The notes under the pieces were generated by a model that saw nothing but the letters and a program-made list of their open reading frames with translations, searched no databases and was not told the DNA's origin. DNA of 64,000 nucleotides. It comes from CAJINA01 sp964647585 (lineage in GTDB: Bacteria; Desulfobacterota; Desulfobacteria; Desulfobacterales; CAJINA01). Positions 35,525 through 43,939 of the stretch are shown piece after piece. Numbering within the stretch: the first letter of the stretch is position 1; every line of letters begins with the position of its first letter. The translations under genes were made by a program, and so were the position numbers. The stretch spans positions 1 through 64,000 of the forward strand of contig CAZYGG010000007.1 in assembly GCA_964647585.1 (NCBI GenBank), read 5' to 3'.

Positions 35525-36370
35525 TTAAGCCGGCGGTACAAAACCGTAATCGCTGTAAATCTCCCGCGCGATCGGGCTGGTGATAAACCGGATGAATTTT
35601 TCGGCATTTTCAGGATTACGGGTGTTTTTCAACCGGGCGATGTAGTAGTTGACGCTGTCACGCTGATCCAGTTGTTTGCCAGGCGCGAGCCCATCGATTT
35701 TCATCCCGGTCGCCCGGGCGTACAGAATCTCGGTAGCCCAGACAGGACCAACGTCCACATTGCCCAACTCTATTCTCAAAGGTGTCTCCCGATGATGCAC
35801 CTGAGTAAACACAGTGGACCCTTCGGCCCTTTTCTGCACCATTATCTTTTGTACCAACGCCTGCCCGCCGGCTGCCCGGTACATATCCATAATATGAAAC
35901 CCGATATCTTCGTTGGCCGGATCCGGCTGTGATATCCGGACTTCACTGCGTCCCAGGTCCTTCACGTCTTCAATACCCGCGGGGTTTCCCGCCGGCACCA
36001 TAAGCGCCAGCCGGTTGTGGAGATAACAGGTGAAAGTACCCGGTTCAAGCAGCCCCGCGGTCACCAGTTTTTCCATGGCAGGTTTATTGACCGATGCGTA
36101 AACATCCGGACCGGTGACCAGGTTTTCGCCCCTGAAGCAGGCCCCCCCGGCGAGAATCTGTTTCAGGGAAAGACCCGGTGGCAGCGTCTGGTAATAAATC
36201 TTTTCGACATCGGGGTGCTGCTGTTTAAACGCTTCTATTAAAGCCGGCATCACCATAAACTGGTTTCCGGCCATAAAAAGAGCCAGGTCGGATTCGTTGA
36301 TAATCTCGAGGTGGTGAAGGTCGTCTGCCCTTGCATCCGGGATTTCAGGTAATCTGTGCGACGCGGCCAT
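35525..36370 (-). CDS. ModA-like substrate-binding protein lacking a signal peptide
   Basis: The 281-residue chain has a type II periplasmic-binding-protein fold similar to molybdate/tungstate or other oxyanion binders: LALFMAGNQFMVMPALIEAFKQQHPDVE at the start, ALMVPAGNPAGIEDVKDLGR in the middle, and ARLKNTRNPENAEKFIRFITSPIAREIYSDYGF at the end. The N-terminus is polar; no signal peptide, lipobox or anchor is present. GGGAGG eight bases before ATG 36370 makes the start credible. No permease or ATPase gene adjoins. It may be a cytoplasmic ligand sensor or a relic that lost its leader. The ligand is unknown. Confidence 0.72.
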   Translation of the reverse strand: MAASHRLPEIPDARADDLHHLEIINESDLALFMAGNQFMVMPALIEAFKQQHPDVEKIYYQTLPPGLSLKQILAGGACFRGENLVTGPDVYASVNKPAMEKLVTAGLLEPGTFTCYLHNRLALMVPAGNPAGIEDVKDLGRSEVRISQPDPANEDIGFHIMDMYRAAGGQALVQKIMVQKRAEGSTVFTQVHHRETPLRIELGNVDVGPVWATEILYARATGMKIDGLAPGKQLDQRDSVNYYIARLKNTRNPENAEKFIRFITSPIAREIYSDYGFVPPA

Positions 36371-36871
36371 CTTGGGAACCTCCCGTTCGAAACTTTATAA
36401 AATTTCTAAAACAAACCGGCTACAGGGTCAAGCAGTTTAAAAAAGGTCCGTTTTTGATGCTATTTTCCGGTCGCAGTGATCCACCCTGCCTGCATCAGGC
36501 CCGATTGTGGGGACTGTCTTTCCAGAAAAATAGCCTACAGCCCCCGAAGTAAAAACCGTCAGTTTTTTGGCACCCTACAAATGATGCTGTTTTACCTGTG
36601 TTCTGATCAGAAAAAAAAGAGTTTCGCGAACATGGGGTTCGTTGTCATAACAGATTGTATTTGCAGTTTATTTATGGTAACCGTCATGAGTATCGGGTTG
36701 GGGCAGTCACTTGCCTGCTGCAAATGGCAAACTTTTTGCTAATAAATATACAACTACAACTTTCCGAGCGAACGGTTACGCAGCTGTATCCGGGATGAAA
36801 TCTATCGTTCTGATAGCAGAAACGGGCATGTACCTTAATTTGAACTGACAATGCCACGGGGGGGGACCTGC
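36371..36871. other. Intergenic stretch between the binding-protein and PilZ genes
   Basis: No gene of good quality is visible in these 501 bp; small open frames lack ribosome binding sites. The only regulatory candidate is the -24/-12 site at 36725-36740. Confidence 0.5.
36725..36740 (+). promoter_or_regulatory. Candidate sigma-54 promoter before the PilZ gene
   Basis: TGGCAAACTTTTTGCT has the GG-N10-GC spacing and a perfect TTGC -12 block; the -24 block matches TGGCA. Transcription would start near 36751, about 120 nt before the PilZ start codon. The palindrome found near the other two sigma-54 sites is not present here. Confidence 0.4.
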
Positions 36872-37375
36872 ATGGACACCAAAATGCAGATTACCAGGCG
36901 GCGGAAATGGAAGCGGTATAAGATCAAAGGCGGGGCAATCGTATTGCTCCATAAACCCCGTCTTCTGGACATCGGCAAGCCGAAGCTGATTGAGTTGGGT
37001 CCGGTCATCGATATCAGTATGGGTGGTCTGGCGGCCCAATATGTAGAGAGTAAAAGTCGGCAGCAGGATTCTGAAACCATCTCCATCTCCATCCCTTCAG
37101 TCGGTGTAATCCTGGCTGATCTGCAGTGCAGGGTTATTCTCGAAAAGATAGTCGCCTGCCTGCCCAATGGTAAACAGATTTATAACCGCTGTGTTGAATT
37201 CGTAAATCTGACAGCGGTGCAAAGCCTTCAACTGGAATCATTTATCAGAAAACACACATTCCACTCGATTCCGGACCGGCGTTCGGGCAAAGACCGCCGC
37301 TGCTTTACGGACCCGAATTTCAGCCGGGATGACGACAGGCGCTCTGGAATAGAACGCAGAGTTTACGTACGTTAG
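36872..37375 (+). CDS. PilZ-domain protein (c-di-GMP binding type)
   Basis: This 167-residue protein has the two PilZ signatures: an Arg-rich RRRKWKRY at residues 9-16 and VIDISMGGLAA (D-x-S-x-x-G type) near 45-55, which together bind cyclic di-GMP. The C-terminus carries two basic/acidic repeats of the form DRRSGKDRR and DDRRSGIERR, common in Desulfobacterota PilZ proteins. The start at ATG 36872 is preferred because a G-rich site lies just before it; an ATG at 36851 is in frame. No signal peptide or second domain is seen. It probably links c-di-GMP to motility or surface behaviour; the partner is unknown. Confidence 0.85.
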   Translation: MDTKMQITRRRKWKRYKIKGGAIVLLHKPRLLDIGKPKLIELGPVIDISMGGLAAQYVESKSRQQDSETISISIPSVGVILADLQCRVILEKIVACLPNGKQIYNRCVEFVNLTAVQSLQLESFIRKHTFHSIPDRRSGKDRRCFTDPNFSRDDDRRSGIERRVYVR

Positions 37376-37573
37376 ACAATCGCCCGCACAAAACGGACGG
37401 AGGGTGCCATTACCCGTTAGGCTCCCGATGCAGGGTGTCACCGGGTCGGGAGGACGGCGTTCAAGCCTTTGACATCTTCGGAAAATTCAACTATAAGTAA
37501 ATAGTCGTTTTTTCATATGATCACACGTATCTATTAGTATACTGTCATCCATATTAAAAGGAGCCTGCCACAA

Positions 37574-39424
37574 GTGGACGCCGGTGTTGGAGGTCAACTA
37601 CAGGGGATCAGTCTAGACTCGTTTCTGCAAATGGTGCAGATGGAAAAAACCACCTGCACGCTTAAGGTAGTTTCCGGCAAGAAAGAGGGGTTGCTTTATA
37701 TCCTTGACGGCGATCTCATATCCGCTGAAACGCAAGGCATGAAAAACCTTGATGCCGCCTGTGCAATCATAAGCTGGGACGATACCATCATAGAGATTGA
37801 CAATACCTGTAAAAAAACAGAAAACGAAATCAAGCAGCCCCTGATGCATGTGTTGATGGAAGGCCTCAAGCTCAAAGATGAGAAATCAAGCGAGGAGCCG
37901 GATGATGGCATAGAAGCCACGGTGCCATCGGATATCCCCGCCCCAGAGATGCAACCAGAGCTACAAACAGAGCAGCAAGCCGAGCAACAAGCAGAACAGC
38001 CAGACCAGGAAGAACCGGAAATAGAGGAGCCCACCCCCGCAGGCCGCGATATATCCAGACAGGGCGATGAGTTCGAACTGCACGTGGCACCTAAAACGGA
38101 AGGCAGACGGCCCAAGCTTCCCATTATTCTCGGCATAGTCCTTATAGCCGCCGCAGCCGTTTACTTTACCCTTCTATCCCCGGGAACCGAGAGCCTTGAC
38201 CAGATTTACCAGGACACCCTTGCCCAGGTTGAGCTTACCGATGATATGGATGAGCAGCTTCAGCTTCTACAGGCATTTATCAGTGCCGCCGGTGAAGAAA
38301 GCCAATGGACCGCGGCGGCCAACCAGAAAGTTACCGAAATAAAAACCATGCGGGAAAATGCCGCCTATGCAGAGGTCTCTGCCCGCACAGACAACCTCGT
38401 TACTTCCAAAGAGTATGTTCAGGCGATTGGCCTTTACAAAAAACATCTGCGTTTTTTCCCGGGCAGCCCCAATACAGGTGAAATAAAGGCGGAGATTGCA
38501 AAGCTGGCCACCCTGGCGGAACAAACCGATTATGCCGCCGTGACCACGGCCAGAGCAGCCGGTAATATAGATCGCATTGATGTCTATCGAAACTATATCA
38601 AGCATCACCCGCAAAGCGAGCGGGTTGCAGAGGTTAAAAAACAAATCAGCGCTATGGAAGGTGAATACTTCGCTTACACTCAAAAGCAAATCGCGAAATC
38701 CGCAATGCTTGAGGAGTGGGTCAACTGCAGCAAACTGGTCAAAAAATACACCGACATTTATCCAGACGGATCCAACACGCAAAAGCTGAAAAAATACCTG
38801 CCGCTGTTCGAAAAAAACCAGCTGGAATATGCCGACTACGAAAAAATCATGCAAAAGGCCCACGCGGCGGGAACCGACTACTCAAAGGCCCAGAAAGTTC
38901 TGGAAGACCACCTCAAGTCATTTCCCGGCACGCATCTATCCAAAAAAATCCAGGATCAAATTGCCCTGTACAAAAAGATGGACCAAGAGACCAAGTTGAG
39001 TGCTCGTATCGCCCAGTTCGAATCCCTCCTGCTCAAAAGCGAGGGGCGTTTTGTTTCCAATGGCAACGGCACTTTTACGGATAAGAGTACCGGTCTTATG
39101 TGGTGCACGCTTGATTCCAAATCGGTACTGGATAGCTGCCTCAAGTATGAATCCGCAATCGCCTATGTCAAGGCATTGAATACCGGCGGACACAGTAACT
39201 GGCGCCTGCCGTCCCCCGACGAACTCAAGACCCTGCTCAAGGTCAAACCTTACTTTCCGGCAACGCCCTCCACGTGGTTGTGGACATCTAAGGTCCTGAA
39301 GAAATATGTAGGGGAGTGGCTGATCGATGTCACGATTGTAACCGGGGACAACGAGCCTTCATCAGTGAATATGGTAAAGGATTCAAGGTATTGTGGAAAT
39401 GTGCGGGCTGTGCGCCACCCGTAG
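37574..39424 (+). CDS. DUF4388 - transmembrane - DUF1566 (Lcl-type) protein
   Basis: The 616-residue protein has an N-terminal DUF4388/PATAN-like domain (LQGISLDSFLQMVQMEKTTCTLKV...GLLYILDGDLISAET, about 8-105), an acidic Glu/Gln-rich linker (about 110-170) and one membrane helix (LPIILGIVLIAAAAVYFTLL, about 178-197). A helical repeat region (about 210-480) and a C-terminal DUF1566/Lcl domain follow (RFVSNGNGTFTDKSTGLMW... NWRLPSPDEL). The last third would be outside the cytoplasm, the DUF4388 part inside. The start is GTG 37574 behind AAAAGGAG. DUF4388 is common in gliding and signalling proteins; a role in cytoplasm-to-surface sensing is inference. Confidence 0.82.
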   Translation: MDAGVGGQLQGISLDSFLQMVQMEKTTCTLKVVSGKKEGLLYILDGDLISAETQGMKNLDAACAIISWDDTIIEIDNTCKKTENEIKQPLMHVLMEGLKLKDEKSSEEPDDGIEATVPSDIPAPEMQPELQTEQQAEQQAEQPDQEEPEIEEPTPAGRDISRQGDEFELHVAPKTEGRRPKLPIILGIVLIAAAAVYFTLLSPGTESLDQIYQDTLAQVELTDDMDEQLQLLQAFISAAGEESQWTAAANQKVTEIKTMRENAAYAEVSARTDNLVTSKEYVQAIGLYKKHLRFFPGSPNTGEIKAEIAKLATLAEQTDYAAVTTARAAGNIDRIDVYRNYIKHHPQSERVAEVKKQISAMEGEYFAYTQKQIAKSAMLEEWVNCSKLVKKYTDIYPDGSNTQKLKKYLPLFEKNQLEYADYEKIMQKAHAAGTDYSKAQKVLEDHLKSFPGTHLSKKIQDQIALYKKMDQETKLSARIAQFESLLLKSEGRFVSNGNGTFTDKSTGLMWCTLDSKSVLDSCLKYESAIAYVKALNTGGHSNWRLPSPDELKTLLKVKPYFPATPSTWLWTSKVLKKYVGEWLIDVTIVTGDNEPSSVNMVKDSRYCGNVRAVRHP

Positions 39425-39486
39425 AATCGGTGTAAAAGCCTCCCCTCGGGCCCAATCTTCGCGTTTTCCAGGATAATTCGTTGGCG

Positions 39487-39981
39487 CTATCGTATGACCC
39501 GCCTGGCTGTCCAGTAATACTTACGCCAGTAATTCAAATCCATCCGGGAATTCATCACGCCTCTTTTGGCCGAAGTGTGGACAAACTCGCCCTGCCCCAG
39601 GTAGATCCCGACGTGGTCTTTTTTCCCCGGCGGCTTGAAAAACACAAGATCCCCGGGTTCAAGATCGTTCCGACCGATCCTGACACCCCGAGCCGCCTGC
39701 TGCCGGGCTGTCCGGGGCATCTGCATACTGAAAAGGTCCTGGTAAATTCTTTGGACGAGACCTGAGCAGTCCACCCCGTTCAAATCGGTGCCCCCCATCC
39801 GGTGCGGTGTTCCGCGCCACCGGGAAGCTTCTGTCCGGAGCCGCGATTCAATGTCCCCCGCCTCGATTGCCTGCCCGGCGGGCTGCGGATACCGATCCTC
39901 AACACTTACCCGTTTCTGCCCACAGCCCGACACAAGCAAAATCGCAAGGCTACCGGCCATAATCAATCCTGGAAAGTTCAT
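39487..39981 (-). CDS. NlpC/P60 (C40) cell-wall peptidase lipoprotein
   Basis: The 164-residue protein starts with a lipoprotein signal (lipobox L-V-S-G-C, Cys20) and has an NlpC/P60 domain from about residue 48. The catalytic Cys lies in GVDCSGLVQRIY, the His in DHVGIYLGQGEFVHTSA, and LEPGDLVFF lies between them. Such enzymes cleave gamma-D-Glu-diaminopimelate or related peptide bonds in peptidoglycan, here in the periplasm. Length is typical of Spr/YdhO-type lipoproteins. It converges on the DUF1566 gene. Confidence 0.92.
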   Translation of the reverse strand: MNFPGLIMAGSLAILLVSGCGQKRVSVEDRYPQPAGQAIEAGDIESRLRTEASRWRGTPHRMGGTDLNGVDCSGLVQRIYQDLFSMQMPRTARQQAARGVRIGRNDLEPGDLVFFKPPGKKDHVGIYLGQGEFVHTSAKRGVMNSRMDLNYWRKYYWTARRVIR

Positions 39982-40099
39982 TTTTGGTCCTGCTGCGCGG
40001 AAATTCGAATGGATAAGAGGGGCGCTAAAAATATAGGGAGCGCATTTGCTTTGGTGGTATTAAGTTAAATAACGGGGTAGTTACGTAGCGCTGACACCA

Positions 40100-40438
40100 T
40101 CAGGACGCAATCGTGTCGGAATCAGCAGCTTCCCCTTCATCAGAGTCGCTCACCGCGTCTCCCTCATCCCCGTCCGCATCCCCATCCGCATCATCGTCAC
40201 CCGATTCAGTGTCGGTTGTCACTGCGTGGGGCTGTCTTTTCACGAGGGTAAACGCCGTCACGAATTCCGTTTTTTCAACCTCGATGCGATGGCGGGCAAG
40301 CTTTTCCCCCCCCAGTTTGAGATACATCATCAGGGTCTGCAAAAAAGCATCGTCGGTTTGAAACTCAACCGGCATCCTTCTTACCAGGCGCCGGAAAGCG
40401 CCTAAAAACTCATCCGGCACTTGAAGGTCATTAATCAT
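40100..40438 (-). CDS. Hypothetical protein with a very acidic C-terminal tail
   Basis: The 112-residue protein is not recognised. Its first ~75 residues look folded and mostly helical (DEFLGAFRRLVRRMPVEF; FLQTLMMYLKLGGEKLARHR). The last ~35 residues are almost only Asp, Glu, Ala, Gly and Ser in an irregular repeat, with no Lys or Arg. No signal peptide or membrane segment is found. The tail may arise from slippage in a GATGCG-like repeat. The gene has a plausible frame and codon use, but no functional context. Confidence 0.5.
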   Translation of the reverse strand: MINDLQVPDEFLGAFRRLVRRMPVEFQTDDAFLQTLMMYLKLGGEKLARHRIEVEKTEFVTAFTLVKRQPHAVTTDTESGDDDADGDADGDEGDAVSDSDEGEAADSDTIAS

Positions 40439-41018
40439 TACTTCACCATTATCCGTAGTTTTCTGTCCGTGATAGTCTAACTATCCGCAGAGGTTGCATC
40501 TGTCGGTTTGCATCATATCCGCCAGCCCCTGCCCTGGCAGCTTGCCGCAGGTAGCTGCGAGACGCTTACATCAAATGATATATATATATTCAATGTAAAA
40601 TAAATGTAAAGTGCTTATAGCGTTTGCCGAAATAATATTACGTCTGAGTAAATTCCGGGGATCCTCCTGGGGCATCCGCTGGAATTCATTCTCCCCTAGC
40701 AAACGCTATGAGTTGAGTTGCTTGAAAGTTCGTCTTTGCCTTTGGTGAATCTGAATAAATTGATTCAATGCGGGCTTTTAGATACAACAAATCCGGTTAA
40801 TAACAATGCGTGAAAACTTCATATAGCGGTTGCATAAGTTGTATTCGGTTAAAAAGTTACCCTTGAACCCAGTCCACACCCGGTAATACCGCCAAGCGCT
40901 GCGAATGCGGGCAACCGGTATTGGGCGAAAAAGCGTAAATATAATTGACAGATCAACACCACCCTCTTATGTTGGTTTTTCTGTCAGCAGGCCGCTGTAT
41001 TTTCAATCTGGAGAACCC
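40439..41018. other. Intergenic stretch with a small palindromic element
   Basis: No gene is supported here. The stretch contains a TA-rich run (40574-40587) and the MITE-like element at 40617-40709; the rest is unremarkable. Open reading from 40905 leads into the next gene, but the better start is 41019. Confidence 0.5.
40617..40709. repeat. 93-bp element with 11-bp perfect terminal inverted repeats
   Basis: ATAGCGTTTGC (40617-40627) and GCAAACGCTAT (40699-40709) are exact complements, and an inner AATTCC/GGAATT pair lies inside. It has no coding capacity and no second copy in this window. It is MITE-like in size and structure. Confidence 0.7.
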
Positions 41019-41435
41019 ATGATTTTAGAATTTTTTTCAAGTCCGGTGGGCATCGCGGCCATATTAAGCTTTTTCATCGGCTCTTTCGGCTATGTCATCG
41101 CCAGAATGTGGGTCCAGCCGCTATTACGGTACCGGCTGCTTAAATCGAGGGTACGTACCCTGCTGGACGCCGCGGAAAGCATGTCCGCAGAATCCGGCGC
41201 AAAGGCTTTGCCGGGAAAGGAAATTCGAAAAACAGCCGCCAAGCTTGCGGACTGCTACAACAAGACTTTGCCGCAATGGTATCAACTCATGCTTTCAAAC
41301 CGTAACGAATCACCGGATACCGCGGTTGCGGATCTGATGGCCCTGGCGAACGTAAAGAACCGGCAGCACGCGCCTAAAAGAATCGCCAATGTCAGGCTGG
41401 CCTTGAAGATCACCCCTAAAAACAAGAAGGAATGA
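41019..41435 (+). CDS. Hypothetical single-pass membrane protein upstream of hisE
   Basis: The 138-residue protein has one N-terminal membrane helix (GIAAILSFFIGSFGYVIARMWV, about residues 9-30) and a basic, helical cytoplasmic-type remainder (RSRVRTLLDAAESMSA..., ending KNKKE). GGAG precedes ATG 41019. It is separated from hisE by one base and is probably co-translated, but nothing in it suggests histidine synthesis. It matches no family that I recognise. Confidence 0.7.
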   Translation: MILEFFSSPVGIAAILSFFIGSFGYVIARMWVQPLLRYRLLKSRVRTLLDAAESMSAESGAKALPGKEIRKTAAKLADCYNKTLPQWYQLMLSNRNESPDTAVADLMALANVKNRQHAPKRIANVRLALKITPKNKKE

Positions 41436-41436
41436 A

Positions 41437-41700
41437 ATGAAGTCGTTCGAAAACCTGTATGCCGAACTGAAACAGAAAACGGCCCGTAAGGACCCCAAGT
41501 CTGGAACGGTGCGCCTGCTTGACAAGGGCCGGCACGCCATTGGAAAAAAGGTCATCGAAGAGGCTGGGGAAGTCTGGATGGCGGCTGAATATGAAGGCCG
41601 CGAAAAAACCGCCGAAGAGATCTCGCAGCTGCTGTATCACATCCAGGTGATGATGCTCGCGTGCGATCTGGAATTGGAAGACGTCTACAGGTATCTTTAG
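41437..41700 (+). CDS. hisE: Phosphoribosyl-ATP pyrophosphatase
   Basis: The 87-residue all-alpha NTP pyrophosphohydrolase has the MazG-like motif KKVIEEAGEVWMAAEYEGRE, with the metal-binding Glu pair, and a C-terminal SQLLYHIQVMMLACDL helix. It is the normal length for stand-alone HisE and catalyses step two of histidine synthesis. It lies one base after the membrane-protein gene and, across an R1 repeat, 161 bp before hisG, which performs step one. The repeat's terminal sequence overlaps the hisE stop codon. Confidence 0.95.
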   Translation: MKSFENLYAELKQKTARKDPKSGTVRLLDKGRHAIGKKVIEEAGEVWMAAEYEGREKTAEEISQLLYHIQVMMLACDLELEDVYRYL

Positions 41701-41842
41701 ACCCCATCTCAAAAAAGTCTTTTGGCCCAAACTTGGCGTTGGGCGCTCATATCAAATCCTCGCAATACTCGATGTATTCCTCCGGTTTGATATTCGCGGC
41801 CGCCGCATTTTGAACCAAAATCTGTTTTTTCAGATAGGTTCT
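41699..41842 (-). repeat. Palindromic repeat family R1, copy 2
   Basis: The ends AGACCCCATCTCAAAAAA and TTTTTTCAGATAGGTTCT are near-complementary. On the minus strand the core reads AAACCGGAGGAATACATCGA, then GTATTGCGAGGATTTGATAT and AACGCCAAGTTTGGGCC. The left end overlaps the hisE stop codon, so insertion may have reshaped the gene end. It lies between hisE and hisG. Confidence 0.8.
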
Positions 41843-41861
41843 AGAAAGGAATGTTTTTATA

Positions 41862-42710
41862 ATGCTCAACATAGCCCTTCCCAATAAAGGCGGCCTGTCG
41901 CAAGCGTCCATTGAGCTTGTAAACGAAGCCGGCTACACCTGCCGGCGGTACAGCCGGGAATTATTTGCCCGGGATAGTGCCAACGACATAGAATTCATTT
42001 TCCTGCGCCCGCGGGACATTGCCATTTATGTGGGCAACGGGGTCCTGGACCTGGGCATTACCGGGCGTGACCTGGCCACGGACAGCGGCGTGGCGGTCGA
42101 CGAACTGCTGCCCCTGCAATTTGCCAGATCCTCTTTCCACTACGCGGTTCCCGCGGAAAGCAACCTGACCCCGGATGATTTTGAGGGGTTGCGCATCGCC
42201 ACCTCGTACCCGCACCTGGTTGAAAAAGACCTGGCTGCGAGAAATATCAATGCAACTGTGATCCGCCTGGACGGCGCGGTTGAAATCTCAATTCGACTCG
42301 GGGTTGCCGATGCCATTGCCGATGTGGTGGAATCGGGCCGAACCATGGTTGAAGCCGGACTCAAACCGGTGGGAGAACCACTGCTGAAATCCGAAGCGGT
42401 ACTGGTTGCCAGGAATCAGGATACAACCCAAAAGCCTGAAGTCGCTTCTTTTATATCGCGCCTCCAGGGTATTGTCGTTGCCCGGGAATATGTGATGGTA
42501 GAATATGACGCGCCGGAACACCTGCTGGAAATGGCCTGCATGGTAACCCCCGGCATCGAGTCACCGACCATTGCACCGCTGAGTAAAAAAGGCTGGATCG
42601 CTGTAAAATCTATGGCTCCCAAAAAAGAGATCAACCAGATCGTCGATAAACTGGCCGCCCTGGGCGCCAAGGGGATCATTATTACGGATATACGGACCTG
42701 CCGCATCTAA
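41862..42710 (+). CDS. hisG: ATP phosphoribosyltransferase (long form)
   Basis: The 282-residue enzyme has the two PBP-like catalytic lobes (IALPNKGGLSQASIELV; GNGVLDLGITGRDL; GVADAIADVVESGRTM) and a C-terminal ACT-like domain (about 210-282, ending GAKGIIITDIRTCRI). Because that regulatory domain is present, no HisZ partner is needed, and histidine feedback inhibition is expected. It starts histidine synthesis by joining ATP and PRPP. It is separated from hisE only by an R1 repeat, and another R1 copy starts at its stop codon. Confidence 0.95.
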   Translation: MLNIALPNKGGLSQASIELVNEAGYTCRRYSRELFARDSANDIEFIFLRPRDIAIYVGNGVLDLGITGRDLATDSGVAVDELLPLQFARSSFHYAVPAESNLTPDDFEGLRIATSYPHLVEKDLAARNINATVIRLDGAVEISIRLGVADAIADVVESGRTMVEAGLKPVGEPLLKSEAVLVARNQDTTQKPEVASFISRLQGIVVAREYVMVEYDAPEHLLEMACMVTPGIESPTIAPLSKKGWIAVKSMAPKKEINQIVDKLAALGAKGIIITDIRTCRI

Positions 42711-42854
42711 GTGTGCGTCCACAAGCGGCATCCTTTGGCCCAGGGCCGCGTTTTCACTTTTTTTAAATCCTCAGAATAGCGCCTGCTATGCCTGCGGTTT
42801 GAAAAACGTTACGCCTTGCCCTGAACCACAACCTACCGCTTGTGAACGGGCACT
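42710..42854 (-). repeat. Palindromic repeat family R1, copy 3
   Basis: The ends AGTGTGCGTCCACAAGCGG and CCGCTTGTGAACGGGCACT are near-complementary and differ from the ends of copies 1, 2 and 5. The core on the minus strand (AAACCGCAGGCATAGCAGGC then TATTCTGAGGATTT) is the same family. The first base is the last base of the hisG stop codon. Confidence 0.75.
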
Positions 42855-42893
42855 GCCCTGTTCTTTTATTCCGGTATCATCTCCTGGGGTAAA

Positions 42894-43829
42894 TCAGCGA
42901 TGCAGCAGTAGATAGAGCAACGCCATCCGGATATACAGACCGTTCTGGGCCTGTTCGAAATATTTGGCCCGGGGGTCGTCATCCACCGTCGGTGGTATTT
43001 CATCCACCCTGGGAAGGGGATGCATGATAATCGCGTTTGCTTTCATTTTCTGGACATTATCCGGCGTCAGGATATATTTGCCGGCCGCCTCCAGGTAATC
43101 TTCATACACATTAAAACGTTCTTTCTGAACCCGGGTCATGTAAACACAATCCATTTTCGGCAGGACCTTCTCGAAATCACCCTCTTCCACCCACGGAACC
43201 TGATATTTATCGAGATAGGCCTTTATGTCACTTTCCATCTGGCAGACGTCCGGTGATATAAAATATAGTTTAACATTTTGGAATTTGGATAAGAGGTAAC
43301 TCAAAGACCGCACTGTCCGCCCATACTTCAGGTCCCCGACCATGGCAATGTTAAGCTTTTCGATGCCCTGAAAGCACTCCTTTATGGTGAACAGGTCCAG
43401 CAGGGCCTGGGTAGGATGCTGTCCGGCCCCGTCACCGGCATTGATGATGGGAATAGTGGACACCTGCGCCGCTTTTTCAGCACTGCCCGCCTCATTGTGA
43501 CGCATGACGATAATATCGGCATAGCCGCTCATGATCCGGGTGGTGTCATGCAGGCTTTCACCTTTGGCCGCGCTGGAAAATTCCTTGGCATTTTCAGTGG
43601 TAATCACACTGCCGCCCAATCGCCGCATGGCGCATTCAAAAGAAAAACGCGTACGGGTGGAAGGTTCGTAAAAAAGTGAAGCCATGATCTTGCCCGCCAG
43701 GCTGTAGCGTAATTGACCGCTACCCGTCAGGTCCTCCTTCATCTGGGCGGCCACACTGAAAACGACGTCGATAAGCTCCCGGTCAAACTGCTGCGATTCA
43801 ACAACATGCTGAAGATTGAATTTGCTCAC
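42894..43829 (-). CDS. pyrB: Aspartate carbamoyltransferase catalytic subunit
   Basis: The 311-residue protein has the carbamoyl-phosphate motif YEPSTRTRFSFECAM (about 55-69), the GDGAGQHPTQALLDLFTI motif (about 131-148), and HPLPRVDEIPPTVDDDPRA near the C-terminus for aspartate. It forms carbamoyl aspartate in pyrimidine synthesis. No regulatory pyrI gene adjoins. The gene leads a loose minus-strand group that also uses carbamoyl phosphate (carbamate kinase, argF). Length is normal, and all key residues I can see are present. Confidence 0.95.
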   Translation of the reverse strand: MSKFNLQHVVESQQFDRELIDVVFSVAAQMKEDLTGSGQLRYSLAGKIMASLFYEPSTRTRFSFECAMRRLGGSVITTENAKEFSSAAKGESLHDTTRIMSGYADIIVMRHNEAGSAEKAAQVSTIPIINAGDGAGQHPTQALLDLFTIKECFQGIEKLNIAMVGDLKYGRTVRSLSYLLSKFQNVKLYFISPDVCQMESDIKAYLDKYQVPWVEEGDFEKVLPKMDCVYMTRVQKERFNVYEDYLEAAGKYILTPDNVQKMKANAIIMHPLPRVDEIPPTVDDDPRAKYFEQAQNGLYIRMALLYLLLHR

Positions 43830-43939
43830 GATGCCTGTCTCCTCAATTCTCGAGTAATTGTAAATTATTGTCCATATGCTTGTACCAAAGCGGCTGAACC
43901 ACTAATATGACCTTATCAGCAGCGTAGTCGCAGTAACTG

